From the NCBI RefSeq assembly GCF_001295975.1, contig NZ_LJHU01000056.1, forward strand, positions 1 through 63,501: DNA of 63,501 bases. Direction: 5' to 3'. The stretch is from Brevundimonas sp. AAP58 (GTDB lineage: Bacteria > Pseudomonadota > Alphaproteobacteria > Caulobacterales > Caulobacteraceae). Below are positions 63,348-63,501 of the stretch, piece after piece. The notes below the pieces were generated by a model. That model did no database searches, was not told where the DNA came from, and saw nothing but the letters and a program-made list of their open reading frames with translations. The translations under genes were made by a program, and so were the position numbers. The number at the start of each line of letters is the position of its first letter. Positions within the stretch are counted from its first letter, which is position 1.

Positions 63348-63501
63348 GAGCGTTTCCCTGTTCGCGACGATTATCGCGCGGCAGACCGGGCTCGGATAGT
63401 GAAATCGCGTCCAGACACGCCTCATCGCTCTTCCGCTGTGAACGGGATGGGAAGGGCGGGCGGAGCAGCCGGGCCTTCGCCCGGAGACCGTGTGGAATGT
63501 T

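Overview
The window is GC-rich DNA from an alphaproteobacterium, most likely a Caulobacteraceae member close to Brevundimonas or Caulobacter. This is inferred from protein content (a CC0125/CC1285-type lipoprotein, an arginine succinyltransferase operon, a short-LID adenylate kinase next to secY, frequent GTG starts and GTGA/TGATG overlaps); no search was run. Most of it is core chromosome, dominated by translation genes on the minus strand.

Layout. 1-11.9 kb: two RluA-family pseudouridine synthases, FluC/CrcB, RarA, an HtrA-type lipoprotein protease, a VOC protein, a two-gene ABC exporter, a glutathione transferase and several small envelope proteins. 12-27.2 kb: a continuous S10-spc-alpha run (rpsJ to rplQ) on the minus strand, with secY and adk and, unusually, a TonB-like gene between adk and rpsM; rpsM has its own strong promoter. 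27.5-28.5 kb: a secreted repeat protein (DUF2807). 28.6-33.7 kb: an arginine catabolic operon, M20 hydrolase-astA-astD-astB. 33.7-41.1 kb: phhA, hspQ, a Ppx/GppA phosphatase, tandem secreted cyclophilins, coaD, an M61 peptidase and a lipoprotein. 41.2-46.8 kb: rplL-rplJ, then DUF2059 and chrA, then rplA-rplK, nusG-secE and tRNA-Trp, all minus strand, with terminators dividing them. 47-55.8 kb: a GT-C-like membrane protein, a CNNM/CBS transporter, SemiSWEET, an S9 peptidase, ferredoxin-NADP reductase, chorismate mutase, an Hpt protein and an amino acid permease. 56.0-57.4 kb: tRNA-Lys followed by a 1.3 kb remnant island bounded by a perfect 50-bp direct repeat of the tRNA 3' end, carrying an FkbM methyltransferase and an integrase C-terminal remnant. 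57.6-63.4 kb: a cysteine synthase, then lemA, an M48 peptidase and a tightly overlapping molybdenum cofactor cluster (moaD-moaE-moaB-moaC-moeA).

The most interesting points are the tRNA-Lys mini-island, the M20 hydrolase that may stand in for AstE, a 31-bp inverted repeat pair that encodes part of one cyclophilin's N-terminus and brackets its start, and unusual insertions and structured spacers in the ribosomal operons. No defence system, CRISPR array, prophage or large biosynthetic cluster is visible. Promoters and terminators were read by eye.
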